A DNA stretch of 64,000 bases from Sphingobacterium wenxiniae (GTDB lineage: Bacteria; Bacteroidota; Bacteroidia; Sphingobacteriales; Sphingobacteriaceae): assembly GCF_900116225.1 (NCBI RefSeq), contig NZ_FOZZ01000016.1, positions 1 to 64,000 on the forward strand. Direction: 5' to 3'. The notes beneath the pieces were generated by a model. That model had not been told where the DNA came from, ran no database searches, and saw only the letters and a list, made by a program, of their open reading frames with translations. Positions within the stretch are counted from its first letter, which is position 1. Every line of letters begins with the position of its first letter. Of this stretch, positions 8,282 to 17,039 are shown piece after piece. Made by a program: the position numbers and the translations under genes.

Positions 8282-9184
8282 ATGAAAAAGATATTAATTG
8301 CCGGAGGAACAGGTTTTGTCGGAAAAGCATTGATAGAACATCTTATAAATTGTGGATATCCTGTACATGTTTTAACACGGAGCAGAAAAACCAATAACAC
8401 AAAAGATCTTCAATATTATATATGGAATATCAAAGATGGTTTTATTGATGAGAAAGCCTTTGATGGCGTTACAACGATCATTAATCTAACAGGTGCGAAC
8501 ATTACGGAAAAGCGTTGGACAGACAAAAGAAAAGTTGAGATTATTGAAAGTCGGACAAAGGCAATAGACCTACTTTTCAGGTACGTTAAGACAATAGGGT
8601 TGAACATCGATACTTTTATTTCCTCGTCTGCAGTTGGTTATTACGGAACAATCACTTCCAATGAGATATTTGCGGAAGAGGATGCTAGTGGAAATGGTTT
8701 TTTAGCCTCTGTTTGTGAAAAGTGGGAAGAATCAGCTATGCAATTTGAGAGCTTGGCCCGAAGAACAGTTATTTTAAGAAAGGGCGTTATCCTTGGAAAG
8801 AAGGGAGGTATGTACCAGCAGTTAGCACCTTTGGCTAAGTGGGGAATCAATGTATCTTTGGGAAGCGGTAAGCAGTATATACCGTGGATGGATATCCGGG
8901 ATCTAATGTGTTTATATCAATTTATTTTAGAGACCAATGAAATAGGAGGCATCTTCAATGCTGTTTCTACTGAACATGTTACAATGAATGATTTTTCTAA
9001 TGCCTTGCTCCGGTCATTTGGCAAAACAAGTTTCCTGCCCAATGCACCAAAGTTTCTGATAAAATTATTGTTTGGAGAAATGTCGGTGATGCTGTTAGAA
9101 GGCTCAAGGATTAATAATGAAAAAATAAAACAGGCCGACTTTCATTTTGACTACGACACGATCGAAAAATCACTTTCTCTTTAA
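8282..9184 (+). CDS. TIGR01777-type NAD(P)-dependent epimerase/oxidoreductase
   Basis: A 300-aa cytoplasmic protein of the extended short-chain dehydrogenase family. The N-terminus has the Rossmann glycine motif GGTGFVG (8-14). The family features TRS after strand 2, ITEKRWTDKRK, SSSAVGYYG and the Tyr-containing active-site region are visible, as is the C-terminal region common to the TIGR01777/SDR39U1 group. The substrate is unknown for the family. The length is normal. It stands alone between the arsenic region and a convergent aldo/keto reductase gene. Confidence 0.85.
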   Translation: MKKILIAGGTGFVGKALIEHLINCGYPVHVLTRSRKTNNTKDLQYYIWNIKDGFIDEKAFDGVTTIINLTGANITEKRWTDKRKVEIIESRTKAIDLLFRYVKTIGLNIDTFISSSAVGYYGTITSNEIFAEEDASGNGFLASVCEKWEESAMQFESLARRTVILRKGVILGKKGGMYQQLAPLAKWGINVSLGSGKQYIPWMDIRDLMCLYQFILETNEIGGIFNAVSTEHVTMNDFSNALLRSFGKTSFLPNAPKFLIKLLFGEMSVMLLEGSRINNEKIKQADFHFDYDTIEKSLSL

Positions 9185-9246
9185 AGCAAAAGCAGGAGAT
9201 AAGAACAAAGATTATCTATTGTTTTATAAGATCATAGCTGCCATGA

Positions 9247-10236
9247 CTAAGTCGGAGTCTGTGCTTTTTCATAAATAAGACCTTCTGATTTCAGCTCTTT
9301 CCAAAAATCAGCCGGTATTTCCGCTTTCCATGCTTTTACATTGCTATGAATCTGTTCTGTAGAACTTGCACCCGGAATTATCGCGACAAACTCATCAGCT
9401 GCCAATACAAATTGCATCGCTGCAGTAATGATGTCCGTATTGTATTTTTTGGCAATCTCTGCGATTTTATCCCGTTTTTCGGTCATTCCCTTTGGGATAA
9501 CATCCTTGTAATTATAGCGATCTCTACCTGCAATAAATCCCGAATTATAGCCCGCTCCCGAAACCAATTTCACACCCGCTTTTTTGACGACAGGGAGCAA
9601 TCGGTCCACAGCGTCCTCATGCTCTAATATGGAATATTGTGTAGCTGAAAGGCAAATGTCCGGATCGGCCGCTTCTATACAATCTAAGATGGGCTCAATC
9701 TTATTCACGCCCATTCCCCAAGCTTTGATTACCCCCTCATTACGAAGTTTGGATAACACTTTAAAAGCTCCTTCTTTCGCTTGTTTCATAAAATCACCGT
9801 ATCGGTCACCCACCTGATCTTCTGATAAATCATGAATATAGACAATGTCGATATGATCAAGTCCTGTTCGTTCCAAACTGTCTTCAATGGACTTTTTCAC
9901 CCCATCGGCGGTGTAAATATGTTTGAAATCGAAGTCCAAGGGGTTTTTCCACATCGTTACCGGCACCTCCGATTCCGGAACAGGTGTAAATAAACGGCCT
10001 ACTTTGGTCGAAAAGACAAAATCTTCCCGATTTTTACTTTTCAGAAATTCGCCAAATCTCCTTTCACTTTTTGTAAGTCCGTACCACGGAGAAGTATCAT
10101 AATGTCGGATACCCAAATCCCAAGCTTCCTGTAAAATTTTCTGTGCCTGATCGTCGGTAATATTTTCAAAAGCCGTTCCAATCGCCACCCCTCCAAGCCC
10201 CAGTTCATGTTCCTTTTTTAGAATTGTATCGCTCAT
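9247..10236 (-). CDS. Aldo/keto reductase
   Basis: A 329-aa NADP-dependent oxidoreductase with a TIM-barrel fold. The motifs are clear: GGVAIG at the start, DTSPWYG with the catalytic Asp and Tyr, FSTKVGR with the Lys, and YIHD with the His. The C-terminal coenzyme segment IIPGASSTEQI is present. By overall pattern it resembles the D-threo-aldose or pyridoxal 4-dehydrogenase branch, but the substrate cannot be assigned. It is transcribed alone, convergent with the gene before it. Confidence 0.9.
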   Translation of the reverse strand: MSDTILKKEHELGLGGVAIGTAFENITDDQAQKILQEAWDLGIRHYDTSPWYGLTKSERRFGEFLKSKNREDFVFSTKVGRLFTPVPESEVPVTMWKNPLDFDFKHIYTADGVKKSIEDSLERTGLDHIDIVYIHDLSEDQVGDRYGDFMKQAKEGAFKVLSKLRNEGVIKAWGMGVNKIEPILDCIEAADPDICLSATQYSILEHEDAVDRLLPVVKKAGVKLVSGAGYNSGFIAGRDRYNYKDVIPKGMTEKRDKIAEIAKKYNTDIITAAMQFVLAADEFVAIIPGASSTEQIHSNVKAWKAEIPADFWKELKSEGLIYEKAQTPT

Positions 10237-10412
10237 TTTTTATGTTTTAAATCTGATATTTATATGCTTTTGTTTATCAGAATAACAACAGATAGGTAGA
10301 AGTGTTTAAATTTGTTAGACTTTTAAGACATCGCCATCTTCCTATTGTCTGTAGTTATAAAAAAGTAGCAGGTGAATGAGTAATTAGGGGTTTTGCACCC
10401 TTCTTATATACA

Positions 10413-11651
10413 TCATCGATTATATGGATACTCTTGTATCCAGTTAAATTCACGTTTCATTAATTCAAACTCCTGTGGGTTCTGTTTAATCAATTTGATT
10501 TCTTCCGTTCGATCATCCAATGTTTTCTTGAGAATAATATCCCCATTATCCAGGATGGAATAATCGAAGGTATAGTTGTTCAACGATACTGTCTGCGCGT
10601 TGATATTGATCACGGGAGTTAGTTTTTTCTTGTTGTAATATCGGTCTCTGGCAGTTGCATACCCCTCATATTCAAAAACGATAGAGGCCCAATCTTTCGG
10701 AATGGTTATGTGCGTATCATCTTTGTTTTCAATAAGGTATATTCCATATAACGGTGACTTTTTTAAATAATGATCGATGAACTTCTGTCTATTGAGAAGT
10801 CCAAAAATTTGTTGTATTACGAAAACACTTATAACAACTATTTTTATTGCAATAAGCATTTTGTTTATCCAAGGTTTGCCAAATTTGGGTCTGGTAACGA
10901 CGCGCAGTTGAGCAGGCCTACCCAATATGAGGAGGTTAAATAATGGTTTAATATGCGGTAAAAGCAAAAACAAAGATAATATCAGCAGTGCCGTAGACAT
11001 CATTTTGACAGGAACATCGAAGAAATAATTTACTGTCATGATGTTAATACTAACTGCTATCGTTATCAAGGTTCCCAATACCACCGTTTTCCGGAATAGA
11101 AGAAACCCCGCTAATATTTCAGCCAGCCCTATAAAAATGCTGTATCCCTTCGAATATCCAAAGTAAGTCCAAGCTAGTCCCATGGGGGAAAATTCACCTA
11201 GAGGTTGCATCAATCTTTCTAGACCTGGAGGAGGCATCTGCGCATGAATAAGCTTAGTGACCCCATAGTTTATCAACATGAAAGCAACGTAATATCGGAT
11301 AAACGTTGTTAGCCAATAATAGCATGTATAATAACTCTTTCGTTTGCTGTCTAGAATAGACCAAATTATAGTACCGATTATAGCATATAGGAAAAAGATA
11401 AGCAAAGTTATCCAATCGTAAGAAGTGTCACCGCTACCGTTTGTAAAGATCGAATAGTCATAATCATAATGTAATATATTCCTCGAGAACCAAGGCGTAA
11501 ACTGATACGTCAAGAGCACCAAAGGTTTATTGATATAATTAAAGAAGGGAAAGGCACCATTATTCTTTATAACGATAAAAGAGAGAATAAAAATCAAAGA
11601 GAAGCGAAAAGCTATTTTCGTTGACAGACTCCAGTAATGTTCATTTTTCAT
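10413..11651 (-). CDS. DoxX-like multi-pass membrane protein
   Basis: A 412-aa inner-membrane protein. There are about eight hydrophobic segments between residues 10 and 290. The central part (INYGVTKLIHAQMPPP, then GLAEILAGFLLFR) resembles DoxX family proteins. It ends in a soluble domain of about 120 residues (VFEYEGYATARDRYYNK through the lysine-rich end), probably periplasmic or cytoplasmic and beta-rich. The function is unknown; DoxX relatives are linked to redox or respiratory processes. No neighbour points to a pathway, and the next 250 bp upstream are non-coding. Confidence 0.65.
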   Translation of the reverse strand: MKNEHYWSLSTKIAFRFSLIFILSFIVIKNNGAFPFFNYINKPLVLLTYQFTPWFSRNILHYDYDYSIFTNGSGDTSYDWITLLIFFLYAIIGTIIWSILDSKRKSYYTCYYWLTTFIRYYVAFMLINYGVTKLIHAQMPPPGLERLMQPLGEFSPMGLAWTYFGYSKGYSIFIGLAEILAGFLLFRKTVVLGTLITIAVSINIMTVNYFFDVPVKMMSTALLILSLFLLLPHIKPLFNLLILGRPAQLRVVTRPKFGKPWINKMLIAIKIVVISVFVIQQIFGLLNRQKFIDHYLKKSPLYGIYLIENKDDTHITIPKDWASIVFEYEGYATARDRYYNKKKLTPVININAQTVSLNNYTFDYSILDNGDIILKKTLDDRTEEIKLIKQNPQEFELMKREFNWIQEYPYNR

Positions 11652-11738
11652 TTGTTACTCTTCATCAGTTTATGTTATCGTCAGCCCAAAGCGCGCGTAC
11701 ACTTTCTGTCATATTTGCTACTATCCTTGAGCCTAAAA

Positions 11739-11766
11739 TAGCAAACGGTTCTGTGAAAAACAAAAC
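11739..11766. repeat. Short direct repeat flanking the ORF6N/DUF1016 block, left copy
   Basis: TAGCAAACGGTTCTGTGAAA followed by AACAAAAC. A close copy is at 13685-13711, in the same orientation with most positions identical. The two bracket the ORF6N remnants and the DUF1016 gene, so they may mark the ends of an inserted or exchanged segment. Otherwise 11652-11907 shows no gene. Confidence 0.35.
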
Positions 11767-11891
11767 ACATTCGCGCTGGCGATAATAAACCTGGACCTAG
11801 CCAGCGTTGAATAGTTTGTTCAAAATTTCTCTATGTTCACGGAATGTGAACGCGTTGTTTAATTGAACGTTTAGTTCTGGGTTGGGTCATT

Positions 11892-11919
11892 GCTGTTATG
11901 TAAAGCTTTACATAACAGC
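11892..11919. repeat. Perfect 28-bp palindrome at the broken end of an ORF6N fragment
   Basis: GCTGTTATGTAAAG is followed directly by its exact reverse complement. The left half (minus strand) codes for the last residues of the ORF6N fragment, and the mirrored half introduces the stop. It looks like a snap-back duplication at the break point. Confidence 0.7.
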
Positions 11920-12030
11920 CAGATCACTATCAAGCATGACTTTTTGATTTCGAACAAGATATATCTTGTTTATAACAACCTCGTCCGGGATCATCACTTT
12001 GTTGATGATTTTACTTTCAGTTTTAGCCAT
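11908..12030 (-). pseudogene. N-terminal fragment of an ORF6N-domain gene
   Basis: Forty codons from an ATG at 12030 contain IPDEVVINKIYLVRNQKVML and DSDLAVM, then a stop. This is the typical start of ORF6N proteins (phage- and mobile-element-linked DNA-binding proteins, usually about 150-300 aa), cut off just before the DLA(E/V)xYGVET segment would continue. The stop lies inside the 28-bp palindrome. Directly upstream, 12031-12171 holds a short open piece ending in EGNKRKGK that I do not recognise. Confidence 0.6.
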
Positions 12031-12171
12031 AGGCTCTTTATGTTTGATATCACAGATTGTGATTTCAAGACTTACTTCCCCTTCCGTTTATTCCCCTCAG
12101 TCTTTGTTTCAGCATCGATCACGATAATTTTCACCACTTCGTTCCCATATTGCTTATTTTCTCGTACTTCC

Positions 12172-12489
12172 TCATTTCTTCTTACTCCCAACATTAAAAC
12201 CTTTCACCACCGTCACACCTTTCGAAGAGGAGCGGGCTGTGTTTTCCTGCAAGCGGTCGATATAGTCAAAGAGCAGTTCGATATTCTGGTCGTGTCCTTT
12301 TTGTTTTTTTGATAGTTTTTCAATAGCTAGTCGCATTTCAGTAAGTTCATGTTGGATACGTGAATTGTCCGTTAAGAATTGACGTAGTTTAGTAAACACC
12401 CGCATAATTGACTCCTATAGCTTGCTTGCTATTGAGCACGCTTGACAATATTAAGACGCCATGTCTTAAGGTGCCGAATTGGCTTCTTA
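12172..12489 (-). pseudogene. C-terminal remnant of a second ORF6N gene, frameshifted
   Basis: The frame from about 12489 reads GVLILSSVLNSKQAIGVN, the conserved core that precedes MRVFTKLRQ in ORF6N proteins. The 77 codons that follow in another frame (from 12405) start exactly with MRVFTKLRQFL and continue as a helical tail ending in NVGSKKK. One frameshift therefore separates two halves of the same domain, and the N-terminal part is missing. With the fragment at 11908-12030 this makes two partial ORF6N genes in tandem. Confidence 0.6.
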
Positions 12490-12510
12490 TGATTTCTAAC
12501 TCTTCTTTTT

Positions 12511-13542
12511 TCACTCCTCCTCTCCATAAATAATACCCTGTTCTCTTAATACATTTTTCTCCCGTTCTATTTCTGCAGCAAGTTCTTCTTCGGTCGGAAG
12601 ATAGGGAAGGTATTTGCTGGCAAAGAGCTGTTTGCTTTCGTTTAGTACGGAGTACTTTGCTATTGTGCGATCTGTTTCTGTGCAGAGCAATATGCCAATG
12701 GTTGGGTTATCTCCCTCTTTACGTTCCAAATCGTCAAACATGCGTACATACATGTCCAATTGACCGATATCTTGGTGTGTGATTTTATCCGTTTTCAGTT
12801 CAATGATGACGAAGCATTTTAAGATATAATTGTAAAATACCAAATCAATAAAGAAATCCGAAGTTTCTGTACAGATGTATTTTTGCCGCGCGACAAAAGC
12901 AAAGCCTTTACCTAACTCTAAAAGGAACTGCTGCAGATTATCGATCAGCGATTGTTCCAGTTGCTGTTCAGTATATGCATAGTTTGTTGGTATGTTCAGA
13001 AATTCCAATACGGTTGGGTTACGGATGAAGTCCCGGTTATCCAATTGTAGTTCCTTCGTTTTTTTTAACATTTCATCTTCTACTGGCTGTGAGTTTTGGG
13101 ACGAAATTAAACGTTGGTAATACAGCGTATTGATATTACGTTCCAACTGCCTCACACCCCAATTTTGTTCTGAAGCTTCTCTAAGATAATATAATCGAGC
13201 ATTTTCGTCTAATACCCTCATGATAGCTCTGTTGTGGCTCCAACTCAATTTTCCGCACAGTGTGCGGAAAATGTTTTCGTCAGGAAAAGTCGTATAGAAT
13301 TTTTTGAAATCATATATGTTGGTAGTTGAATATCCCTTTCCGAATTTGACGGTCAATGCGTTTGATAACTTTTTCAATGCAGATTTTCCGTATTCAGCAC
13401 GCTTGTCGCCCTCCAACTCATCTTCAACAATCCGTTTTCCTGCTAGCCAATAAGCCTCTACCATAGACGTATTGATCGCCTGATATGCTTTTCGGCGGGC
13501 TTCTTCTATAATATGGATTACGTCGGTGATTACTGATTCCAT
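12511..13542 (-). CDS. DUF1016 (YhcG-type) PD-(D/E)xK nuclease-domain protein
   Basis: A 343-aa protein with an N-terminal DUF1016 domain (about 5-165, with YWLAGKRIVEDE, then KLSWSHNRAIMRV and LYYLREA). A C-terminal nuclease-fold domain (about 190-335) carries FIDLVFYN and CFVIIELKT, giving the Asp and Glu-x-Lys active-site residues. Family members are often found in mobile or defence neighbourhoods and are proposed DNA-acting nucleases; no substrate is established here. The reading frame is intact, unlike the ORF6N and ATP-binding remnants on either side. A 25-bp near-perfect palindrome lies inside the gene at 13250-13274, and an 11-bp hairpin lies upstream at 13576-13600. Confidence 0.88.
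   Translation of the reverse strand: MESVITDVIHIIEEARRKAYQAINTSMVEAYWLAGKRIVEDELEGDKRAEYGKSALKKLSNALTVKFGKGYSTTNIYDFKKFYTTFPDENIFRTLCGKLSWSHNRAIMRVLDENARLYYLREASEQNWGVRQLERNINTLYYQRLISSQNSQPVEDEMLKKTKELQLDNRDFIRNPTVLEFLNIPTNYAYTEQQLEQSLIDNLQQFLLELGKGFAFVARQKYICTETSDFFIDLVFYNYILKCFVIIELKTDKITHQDIGQLDMYVRMFDDLERKEGDNPTIGILLCTETDRTIAKYSVLNESKQLFASKYLPYLPTEEELAAEIEREKNVLREQGIIYGEEE
13250..13274. repeat. Palindrome inside the DUF1016 gene
   Basis: ATTTTCCGCACA, one central G, then the exact reverse complement TGTGCGGAAAAT. It encodes residues between the DEN and KLSWSH motifs, a stretch that is variable in the family as I recall it. Confidence 0.65.
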
Positions 13543-13575
13543 TGGTGGTTTTAGATTCTTGGTCTATAATCTCTC

Positions 13576-13600
13576 TTGAAGTCGCATTTTGCGACTTCAA
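13576..13600. repeat. Hairpin upstream of DUF1016
   Basis: TTGAAGTCGCA (13576-13586) pairs perfectly with TGCGACTTCAA (13590-13600) around a TTT loop, 34 bp before the DUF1016 start. It could be a leader hairpin or operator, or a REP-like sequence. Confidence 0.6.
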
Positions 13601-13684
13601 ATTAAATATTTATTATATTTACGCGGTGCTTATGCCATAACCTAAGTCCGTTTTGTTCAATACATTTGTTAGCTTGTATAAAAT

Positions 13685-13711
13685 TAGCAAACGATTGCGT
13701 GAAAACAAAAC
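13685..13711. repeat. Short direct repeat flanking the ORF6N/DUF1016 block, right copy
   Basis: TAGCAAACGATTGCGTGAAA followed by ACAAAAC, matching 11739-11766. The stretch 13601-13802 has no supported gene. Confidence 0.35.
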
Positions 13712-13802
13712 CTGCGATTATTTTATAAGCATACGTTGTAAGATTCTTTGGAAAGAGATTGTTGATAAACTCATTGTGCAAATGATACATATTATTTATT
13801 AA

Positions 13803-13832
13803 TGTCAAGTTTTTGGTTCTAAAAACTTGACA
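13803..13832. repeat. Inverted repeat, 12-bp perfect stem
   Basis: TGTCAAGTTTTT pairs with AAAAACTTGACA around a 6-nt loop. It lies immediately before the ATP-binding gene remnant and could mark an old break or a terminator. Confidence 0.5.
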
Positions 13833-13855
13833 AATTAACGGATTTATAAGTAACC

Positions 13856-14250
13856 GTGGAGGGTGTGTGGGGCAATGGATTAAAGCTGATAGCAGATGAG
13901 TTGAAAGCTTATCCCGAAATTGAATTTAAGTGGTTTGAACGTGGTGGACTCCAGTTTCAAGTGCAGTTTATCAGTAAGGAGTATATAGCACAGCAGGAGT
14001 TGCAGCAAGAGTCGACAGGTCCAACTTTATACAGCAAAGTTTTGAATATAATTGCTGACACAAGCCTTTCCAGAAAAGAGCTTTCTATTGCTCTAAAGCA
14101 GCGTAGCATTTCCGGACAACTGAATATTACATCAATGCTCTATGACAAGATCGGTTAATAGAATGGACTATACCGGAGGTGCCACAGAGTTCCAAACAGC
14201 AGTTTAGGATAACAAAAAGAGGAATAGCTTTTCTTCATTTATTGGAATAA
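13856..14250 (+). pseudogene. C-terminal remnant of an ATP-binding (AlbA_2/Schlafen-like) regulator
   Basis: The frame from 13856 contains EGVWGNGLKLIADELKAYPEIEF, which resembles the C-terminal ATPase-like end of ATP-binding transcriptional regulators (typically 400-550 aa). At about 14150 the frame is lost after YDKIG. Another frame continues as LIEWTIPEVPQSSKQQFRIT and ends at the stop at 14248-14250, matching the winged-helix tail such proteins often carry. The N-terminal roughly 300 residues are absent, so this is a doubly broken relic. Confidence 0.6.
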
Positions 14251-14431
14251 CTCGTCTTGTTATCTCTATATTCGATAATGAAGCCGTTTTCAGAAATATT
14301 GAAAGACCTTTCTTCATATCGATTTCATAATTAACGAAACTTGCTAAACCAGTGAAAAGCTTCTAGCGAGAATAAGTAATGTCAAATAACTACACATAAC
14401 CAACCTAAAAATCCTGCTCATACTGGGTGCT

Positions 14432-14562
14432 AAGTTTATCTGAAAATATGAAATAGAATTAAATTTAGATAAACATTTGAAGTTTATTTATCGTTAACTT
14501 GTTGTTATTTAGGATTTTAAGTTTATATAAAAATGTGAAAGAAAAATAAATTTAGATAAACT
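14432..14562. repeat. Two ~45-bp repeats, each with inverted ends
   Basis: The copies start at about 14432 and 14519, 87 bp apart. Both begin AAGTTTAT and end AATTTAGATAAAC, with most internal positions shared. Within each copy the ends are inverted repeats (GTTTATCT with AGATAAAC in the first). They lie in the gene-free stretch 14251-14925 and may be protein-binding sites or a recombination site. Confidence 0.6.
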
Positions 14563-14655
14563 TTAGGCATTTTTTTCGATGAGGCTTCGTTAGTGACAGT
14601 ACAAATGCAGTCTTTGGTGAGCCAAATAATCTCTATCTCGCTATTGGTTAAAATA

Positions 14656-14681
14656 CTTGCCGCGTAACCAAACGCGGCAAG
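14656..14681. terminator. GC-rich hairpin in the tcmP leader region
   Basis: CTTGCCGCGT pairs perfectly with ACGCGGCAAG around a 6-nt loop. No T-run follows on the plus strand; a weak one follows on the minus strand. Further downstream, TGCCTT (14775-14780) and AAGGCA (14835-14840) enclose a small TTACGG/CCGTAA hairpin, so the region before tcmP could form a structured leader. Otherwise 14251-14925 holds only the repeat pair listed above. Confidence 0.4.
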
Positions 14682-14925
14682 ATATAAAAGTCATAAATCT
14701 ATTTGTGTTGATGGGGGAGCAGATCATATGCATTTGATTATATAAAATATCTAGAGATAAATAATAGTAGCGTGTGCCTTAATCTTACGGTTTCCCGTAA
14801 CTTTATTAATGCAGCTTGCGCTAACTTTAAGCCCAAGGCATAGAGAAAAAATGAGTATAAATTGTTTCTTTAGAGGTTAAATTATTTGTATCTTGGAAAA
14901 TAATAACTAACTACTATCCAATTAG

Positions 14926-15765
14926 ATGAACAAATTCGGAGGGAATTGGACATATCAGAAAATCAAAATAATCGAAGATTATGCAAAGGCATATCTAGAA
15001 ATCATGAAGAATAGACCCTACTGGAAGTTGTTGTATTTTGACGGCTTTGCGGGATCGGGAGAAATAAGAATTGATGGCCCGCTTGATTCCAAAGTGATTG
15101 AAGGTGCAGCAAAGAAGATTGTAGCCATTAAAGAACCCAAGATGTTTGATCTATGTTATTTTGTTGAATTTGACAAACAAAAAGCACGAAATCTTCAAGC
15201 AAGTCTCCATCAAATAAGAAAAGCTGGCGTTGTTGTAGTGGAAGACGATTGCAATAGGAAGTTGCAGGATATGGCTGCGTTTCTAAAATCTAAGAAAGGG
15301 AAAAATCATAAAGTATTAGCTTTTATCGATCCATGCGGTATGGAAGTAGATTGGGAATCTATTGCTTGCCTTGAAGGTTTACCTATTGATATGTGGCTGT
15401 TAGTACCGACAGGCATCGGCGTAAATCGACTATTGAAAAAAGATCATCAGATTTCAGAAGCTTGGTGGGCTAAGTTGGAAGCTTTTTATGGTTTGTCGAG
15501 ACAGATGCTTGATCATGATTTTTACGACCATACACGTGTTCAGACTTTGTTTGGAGAAGAAGTAGTAGTACAAAAACGAAGTAAGGCTATCTTGACCATT
15601 GAGTCAACCTATATGAAAAGATTAAATCAAGTATTCAAGTATGTGTCCAAGCCTTACGTATTGAGAAACAAAAATAAATCAATTATGTTCCATTTTGTTT
15701 TAGCCTCCAATAATCAGGTTGCCGTAAGCATCGCGAATGATATCATAAGTAAAATAAATACTTGA
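14926..15765 (+). CDS. tcmP: Three-Cys-motif partner protein TcmP, copy 1
   Basis: A 279-aa protein of the TcmP family, known as the genomic partner of three-Cys-motif (Gp37/Gp68, DUF5131) proteins; its biochemical role is not established. The N-terminal region FDGFAGSGE (38-46) looks like a Rossmann methyltransferase glycine loop. A second conserved block, AFIDPCGMEVDW (132-143), resembles the acidic motif after strand 4. The downstream block with LVPTGIGVNRLLKK is typical of the family. It starts a plus-strand run of four genes, 83 bp before the second tcmP. Having two different TcmP proteins next to one DUF5131 gene is unusual. Confidence 0.8.
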   Translation: MNKFGGNWTYQKIKIIEDYAKAYLEIMKNRPYWKLLYFDGFAGSGEIRIDGPLDSKVIEGAAKKIVAIKEPKMFDLCYFVEFDKQKARNLQASLHQIRKAGVVVVEDDCNRKLQDMAAFLKSKKGKNHKVLAFIDPCGMEVDWESIACLEGLPIDMWLLVPTGIGVNRLLKKDHQISEAWWAKLEAFYGLSRQMLDHDFYDHTRVQTLFGEEVVVQKRSKAILTIESTYMKRLNQVFKYVSKPYVLRNKNKSIMFHFVLASNNQVAVSIANDIISKINT

Positions 15766-15848
15766 TAATACTAAAAATATTAGTATATTTGAGCAATGAT
15801 TAGTGAGACCCTCATTTTGGAGGATCAAAGTGAGCATCACTGGAGTAG

Positions 15849-17039
15849 ATGAAGCCAAGTGTAAACCAAAAAAATAGGGATATGAAGAAGAAGAAAAAGT
15901 CACAACATAATCTTTTTGAGCATTCCGAAGTCAAGGTCAAATTGTTGGGGACATATTTGCAGAAATATTTTAATATTATGAGCAATACTCCATTCGTAAA
16001 TACAGTTCACTATTATGATATGTTCAGTGGCCCTGGTATCTATGAAGATGGAGGACATGGCAGTCCAATGATTATTTTGCGGGAACTGAAGCAAGCGCAT
16101 TTTCGCTCTAAGGCTCGGACCGTCGATTTAAGTAGCCAGTACAAGTGTATATTCAATGATAAAGATACTGAAATCATAGAGGCGTTAGAAAAGAATATAA
16201 AAGAGGCTAAAATCCATTATCCAGAGATAGGCACACTAGAATATAGCAATAAGGACTATAAGGAGATTTGTCCCGATGTAGTGAAAAAGCTGAAAACACT
16301 TCTCAATAGCGAGAAGGCATTTATTTTCATTGACCCTTACGGATACAAAGATGTTCGGTTCAGTGAAATCAGGGACTTATTGAGTAACAAGAAGTCTGAG
16401 GTGTTATTATTCTTGCCGACTCATTTTATGTTTCGTTTCAGTGAGAATGGTACTCCTGAGAGTTTGTACGATTTTATCAATGATATTGTACCGAGAGACC
16501 AATGGCCCAAGAGCGTTACTGGATTAGATTTTGTCGAGAATTTAAAGCATGCTTTCCAACAGAATCTTGGAAAAGACTTTTTTGTAGATTCTTTTATCAT
16601 TAGCAGAGATAAGAATCAGTTTTTTTGTCTGTTCTTTTTTACGAGCCATATTTATGGATTTGACAGGATGTTGGATACAAAATGGGAGATAGATACAGAA
16701 GATGGGCGAGGATGGAAATTTAATGCAGCTTCTTCTGATTTGTTCTCACAGGTCGTCAACAGTCCGAATATTTCTAAGTTTGAAAAAATCTTAGAAGAAT
16801 ATCTCGAGCAAAAGCGATCCAACAAAGAAATCTATGTTTTTACATTACGTAAAGGACATCTGCCAGCCCATACAACACAGATTTTAAAAAAATGGCAGGA
16901 TGATGGAATTTTAGTTGCAACTTTACCTAATGGTAAGCCGGCCAGAAAATCGGCTTTCTATATTTCGTGGAGTTCATATAAAAACAATCAAGAAGCAAAA
17001 ATATACCTTAGTGTAAAGCAAAAGAGGGGAAAGCTATGA
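15849..17039 (+). CDS. tcmP: Three-Cys-motif partner protein TcmP, copy 2
   Basis: A 396-aa TcmP family protein, larger than and strongly diverged from copy 1. It has the same two landmarks: YYDMFSGPGIY (55-65) and FIFIDPYGY (158-166), where copy 1 has FDGFAGSGE and AFIDPCG. The lysine-rich N-terminus offers an alternative start at 15882. The C-terminal 90 residues (LEEYLEQKRSNKEIY through the end) look like a small winged-helix domain absent from copy 1. Its stop codon overlaps the start of the DUF5131 gene (ATGA), so the two are translationally coupled. The first copy may be a duplicate that has taken a separate role. Confidence 0.8.
   Translation: MKPSVNQKNRDMKKKKKSQHNLFEHSEVKVKLLGTYLQKYFNIMSNTPFVNTVHYYDMFSGPGIYEDGGHGSPMIILRELKQAHFRSKARTVDLSSQYKCIFNDKDTEIIEALEKNIKEAKIHYPEIGTLEYSNKDYKEICPDVVKKLKTLLNSEKAFIFIDPYGYKDVRFSEIRDLLSNKKSEVLLFLPTHFMFRFSENGTPESLYDFINDIVPRDQWPKSVTGLDFVENLKHAFQQNLGKDFFVDSFIISRDKNQFFCLFFFTSHIYGFDRMLDTKWEIDTEDGRGWKFNAASSDLFSQVVNSPNISKFEKILEEYLEQKRSNKEIYVFTLRKGHLPAHTTQILKKWQDDGILVATLPNGKPARKSAFYISWSSYKNNQEAKIYLSVKQKRGKL

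Noticed and set aside
11890..12312. 140-codon plus-strand frame
   Set aside because: Antisense to the ORF6N remnants, which match a known family on the minus strand.
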